Assembly (NCBI GenBank): GCA_946886995.1
Contig: CAMPJU010000053.1
Location: forward strand, 1-7,783
From: an uncultured Lysobacteraceae bacterium
Lineage (GTDB): Bacteria > Pseudomonadota > Gammaproteobacteria > Xanthomonadales > Xanthomonadaceae
Length of the DNA: 7,783 bases
Direction: 5' to 3'
The position numbers were made by a program, and so were the translations under genes. Shown piece after piece: positions 6,064 through 7,783 of this stretch (within the stretch, counting starts at the first letter, position 1; each line of letters starts with the position of its first letter). Under the pieces are notes generated by a model, which saw nothing but the letters and a program-made list of their open reading frames with translations, did no database searches and was not told the DNA's origin.

Positions 6064-7709
6064 CGTCGGTGGCGCCCGACTGCGACGTCGCGGTCGTCGG
6101 TGGCGGCCTGGCCGGGCTGTGCCTGGCGCTGCAGCTCAAGCGCCTCGATCCCGCCATCGACGTGGTGGTGCTGGAGCGCAACCGGCACCCCGTCCCCGAG
6201 GCGGCGTTCAAGGTCGGCGAGTCGATGGTCGAGATCGGCGCGCACTATTTCGCCAACGTGCTCGGCCTGCGCGACCACCTGCAGGCCGACCAGGTGCGCA
6301 AGTTCGGTTTCCGGTTCTTCTTCAGCCACGGCCGCGACGACCTCGCCGACTGCGTCGAGATCGGCGTCAGCCGGTTGCTGCCCACGCCGTCCTGGCAGAT
6401 CGACCGCGGGCGGTTCGAGAACTTCCTGGGCGAGCGCGCGCGTGCGCTCGGGGTGCGCTTCATCGACGGGGCGATGGTCCAGCGCATCGACACCGGCACC
6501 GATGGCGAGGCGCACCGGCTCGAGTTCCGTCGCGACGGCGAAACCCGGGCCCTGGAGTCCCGCTGGCTGGTCGACGCCAGCGGACGCGCCGGCGTGCTGA
6601 AGCGCAAACTCGGGCTCGCCGAAACCAACGACCACGACGCGAACGCTGCCTGGTGGCGCGTGGAGGGCATCCTCGACGTCGACGGCTGGGGCGATGCCGA
6701 ATGGCGCGGACGCTGCGACCCGCCCGAGCGCTGGCGGTCCACCAACCACCTCTGCGGCCCGGGCTACTGGTTCTGGCTGATTCCCCTTGCCTCGGGCGCG
6801 CATTCGCTCGGCATCGTCTGCGACCCGGCGCTGCATCCGCTGGACACCATCGACACGCCCGACAAGGCGATGGCCTGGCTGCGCACCCACCAGCCGCGCG
6901 TGGCGCGTGCACTGGAGGAGGGCGGCCACGCGTCGATGGACTTCCGCTACCTGCGCCACTTCTCCCACGGCTGCAGGCAGGTGTTCTCGGGCGACCGCTG
7001 GGCCCTGACCGGTGACGCCGGCCTGTTCCTGGATCCGTTCTACTCGCCTGGCAGCGACTTCATCGCGATCGCCAACACCTATATCTGCGAACTCGTCGCG
7101 CGCGACCGCGCGGGCCGCGACATTGCGCCGCACGCGTCGCTGTTCCAGCAGATGTACTTCTCTTTCTATGCGAACACGCTGAGCCTCTACCAGGGCCAGT
7201 ACCCGCTGTTCGGCGACCCGCAGGTGCTGACGTACAAGGTGTTGTGGGACTACACGTTCTACTGGTCGCTGCTCGCGCCCCTGTTCTTCGGCGGCCGGAT
7301 CGCCGACATCGCGATGCTGGGACGCCTGCGCGACACCGCGCGCCATGCCGAAGCGCTGAATGTCGCGATGCAGCCCCTGTTTCGCGAGTGGGGCGAGCGC
7401 AATGCCGCGGAAGGCGTCGAACATGCACCCCGGCACGCGGGCCCGGGCGCCCCGCCGATGCTCGACCAGCAACGCGTCGCCTGGTTCCGCGAAATGAATC
7501 GCGCCCTCGCGGACGAACTCGACGACGACGCATTCGCCGCCCGCATCCAGGCCAACATCGCCCGCATGGAGACCCTCGCGGTCGAACTGCTCGGTCATGC
7601 GCGCGCAGCGCACCCGTCCATCGGCGACCACGGCCTCGACAACCTGGTGCAGGGCATCGAACCCGCCACGCCGCCGCTGATCCCCGAAGCCTGGTGCAAC
7701 GTCGCCTGA
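6060..7709 (+). CDS. Flavin-dependent halogenase-like oxidoreductase
   Basis: A 549-residue FAD enzyme. VVGGGLAGL (residues 12-20) is the Rossmann dinucleotide site, with Glu39 at the end of the second strand for the FAD ribose. FKVGES (50-55) and RKFGFRF, with Lys81 in the place of the catalytic lysine of flavin halogenases, follow. WFWLIP at 237-242 fits the WxWxIP signature that separates halogenases from monooxygenases. GDAGLFLDPFYSPGSDF (318-334) holds the second FAD motif. From about residue 360 the chain is rich in aromatics (FSFYANTLSLY, YTFYWSLLAPLFF) and may sit against a membrane. As the last gene of a ketosynthase operon it could brominate an aryl polyene, since xanthomonadins are brominated. 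Hydroxylation or dehydrogenation cannot be excluded, and a separate flavin reductase would be needed. ATG at 6060 overlaps the glycosyltransferase stop (ATGA). No own promoter or terminator was seen. Confidence 0.87.
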   Translation: MTSVAPDCDVAVVGGGLAGLCLALQLKRLDPAIDVVVLERNRHPVPEAAFKVGESMVEIGAHYFANVLGLRDHLQADQVRKFGFRFFFSHGRDDLADCVEIGVSRLLPTPSWQIDRGRFENFLGERARALGVRFIDGAMVQRIDTGTDGEAHRLEFRRDGETRALESRWLVDASGRAGVLKRKLGLAETNDHDANAAWWRVEGILDVDGWGDAEWRGRCDPPERWRSTNHLCGPGYWFWLIPLASGAHSLGIVCDPALHPLDTIDTPDKAMAWLRTHQPRVARALEEGGHASMDFRYLRHFSHGCRQVFSGDRWALTGDAGLFLDPFYSPGSDFIAIANTYICELVARDRAGRDIAPHASLFQQMYFSFYANTLSLYQGQYPLFGDPQVLTYKVLWDYTFYWSLLAPLFFGGRIADIAMLGRLRDTARHAEALNVAMQPLFREWGERNAAEGVEHAPRHAGPGAPPMLDQQRVAWFREMNRALADELDDDAFAARIQANIARMETLAVELLGHARAAHPSIGDHGLDNLVQGIEPATPPLIPEAWCNVA

Positions 7710-7710
7710 G

Positions 7711-7783
7711 TCAGTCCTCGATCACCCAGATCGCGACTCCCACCGCCCGCCGCTGCGACGTCGGCACCCCCACGCTCCCGAAC
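7711..7783 (-). CDS. C-terminal end of an unidentified convergent gene
   Basis: An open minus-strand frame enters from the right edge and stops with TGA at 7713-7711, one base from the stop of the halogenase-like gene. The visible 23 residues end in RRAVGVAIWVIED. Nearly all third codon positions are G or C, as in the neighbouring genes, which supports real coding, and the convergent layout leaves no other use for this DNA. The fragment is too short to name a family. It could still be a chance open frame, since only 73 bases are visible. Confidence 0.45.
   Translation of the reverse strand, partial: FGSVGVPTSQRRAVGVAIWVIED

Noticed and set aside
5838..7631. Minus-strand open frame of 597 codons opposite the halogenase-like gene
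   Set aside because: It has no recognisable domain and is compositionally biased, whereas the plus strand encodes a full FAD enzyme with all motifs.
7710..7783. Terminator for the pigment operon
   Set aside because: No stable stem followed by a T-run is visible before the window ends.

Overview
The window is very GC-rich and almost fully coding, with G or C at nearly every third codon position. Protein content points to a gammaproteobacterium of the Lysobacter/Luteimonas/Xanthomonas group (inference). The indicators are a UPF0114 membrane protein of xanthomonad type, an exported S9 peptidase with the YATDNAGW signature, and a group of pigment genes resembling the xanthomonadin/aryl polyene pathway.

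Left half (minus strand, bases 1-3118). Reading leftwards from about 3118, there is a small GT2-like glycosyltransferase, an exported S9 prolyl-oligopeptidase/DPP4-like peptidase, and the start of a UPF0114 (YqhA-like) inner-membrane protein cut by the window edge. Gaps between them are short (about 60 bases). The peptidase has a possible promoter of its own.

Centre (3119-3192). A 74-base gap separates divergent genes. It carries a possible extended -10 on the plus strand, an interrupted inverted repeat around it, a 16-bp palindrome in the leader, and a good ribosome binding site before a GTG start.

Right half (plus strand, 3193-7709). Four tightly coupled genes form one operon: a FabF-like ketosynthase, a truncated ketosynthase-like partner without a catalytic cysteine (chain-length-factor type), a DPM1-like GT2 glycosyltransferase, and a flavin-dependent halogenase-like protein. 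The ketosynthase/chain-length-factor and glycosyltransferase/halogenase junctions are ATGA overlaps, and the middle junction overlaps by 8 bases or more. The first pair matches the heterodimer that elongates aryl polyene chains. The halogenase-like enzyme suggests a halogenated (xanthomonadin-like, brominated) pigment, and the glycosyltransferase may help attach it to a lipid or sugar carrier. The operon ends one base before the stop codon of a convergent, unidentified minus-strand reading frame. Ketoreductase, dehydratase, ACP, acyltransferase and 3-hydroxybenzoate genes expected for a full pathway are not in this window.

No tRNA, rRNA, CRISPR array, insertion sequence or integration site was seen. 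No clearly new system was found. The points most worth checking are the compact four-gene pigment operon, its palindromic leader, the halogenase-like enzyme with an aromatic-rich C-terminal region, and an S9 peptidase that keeps the catalytic triad but not the double-glutamate motif.
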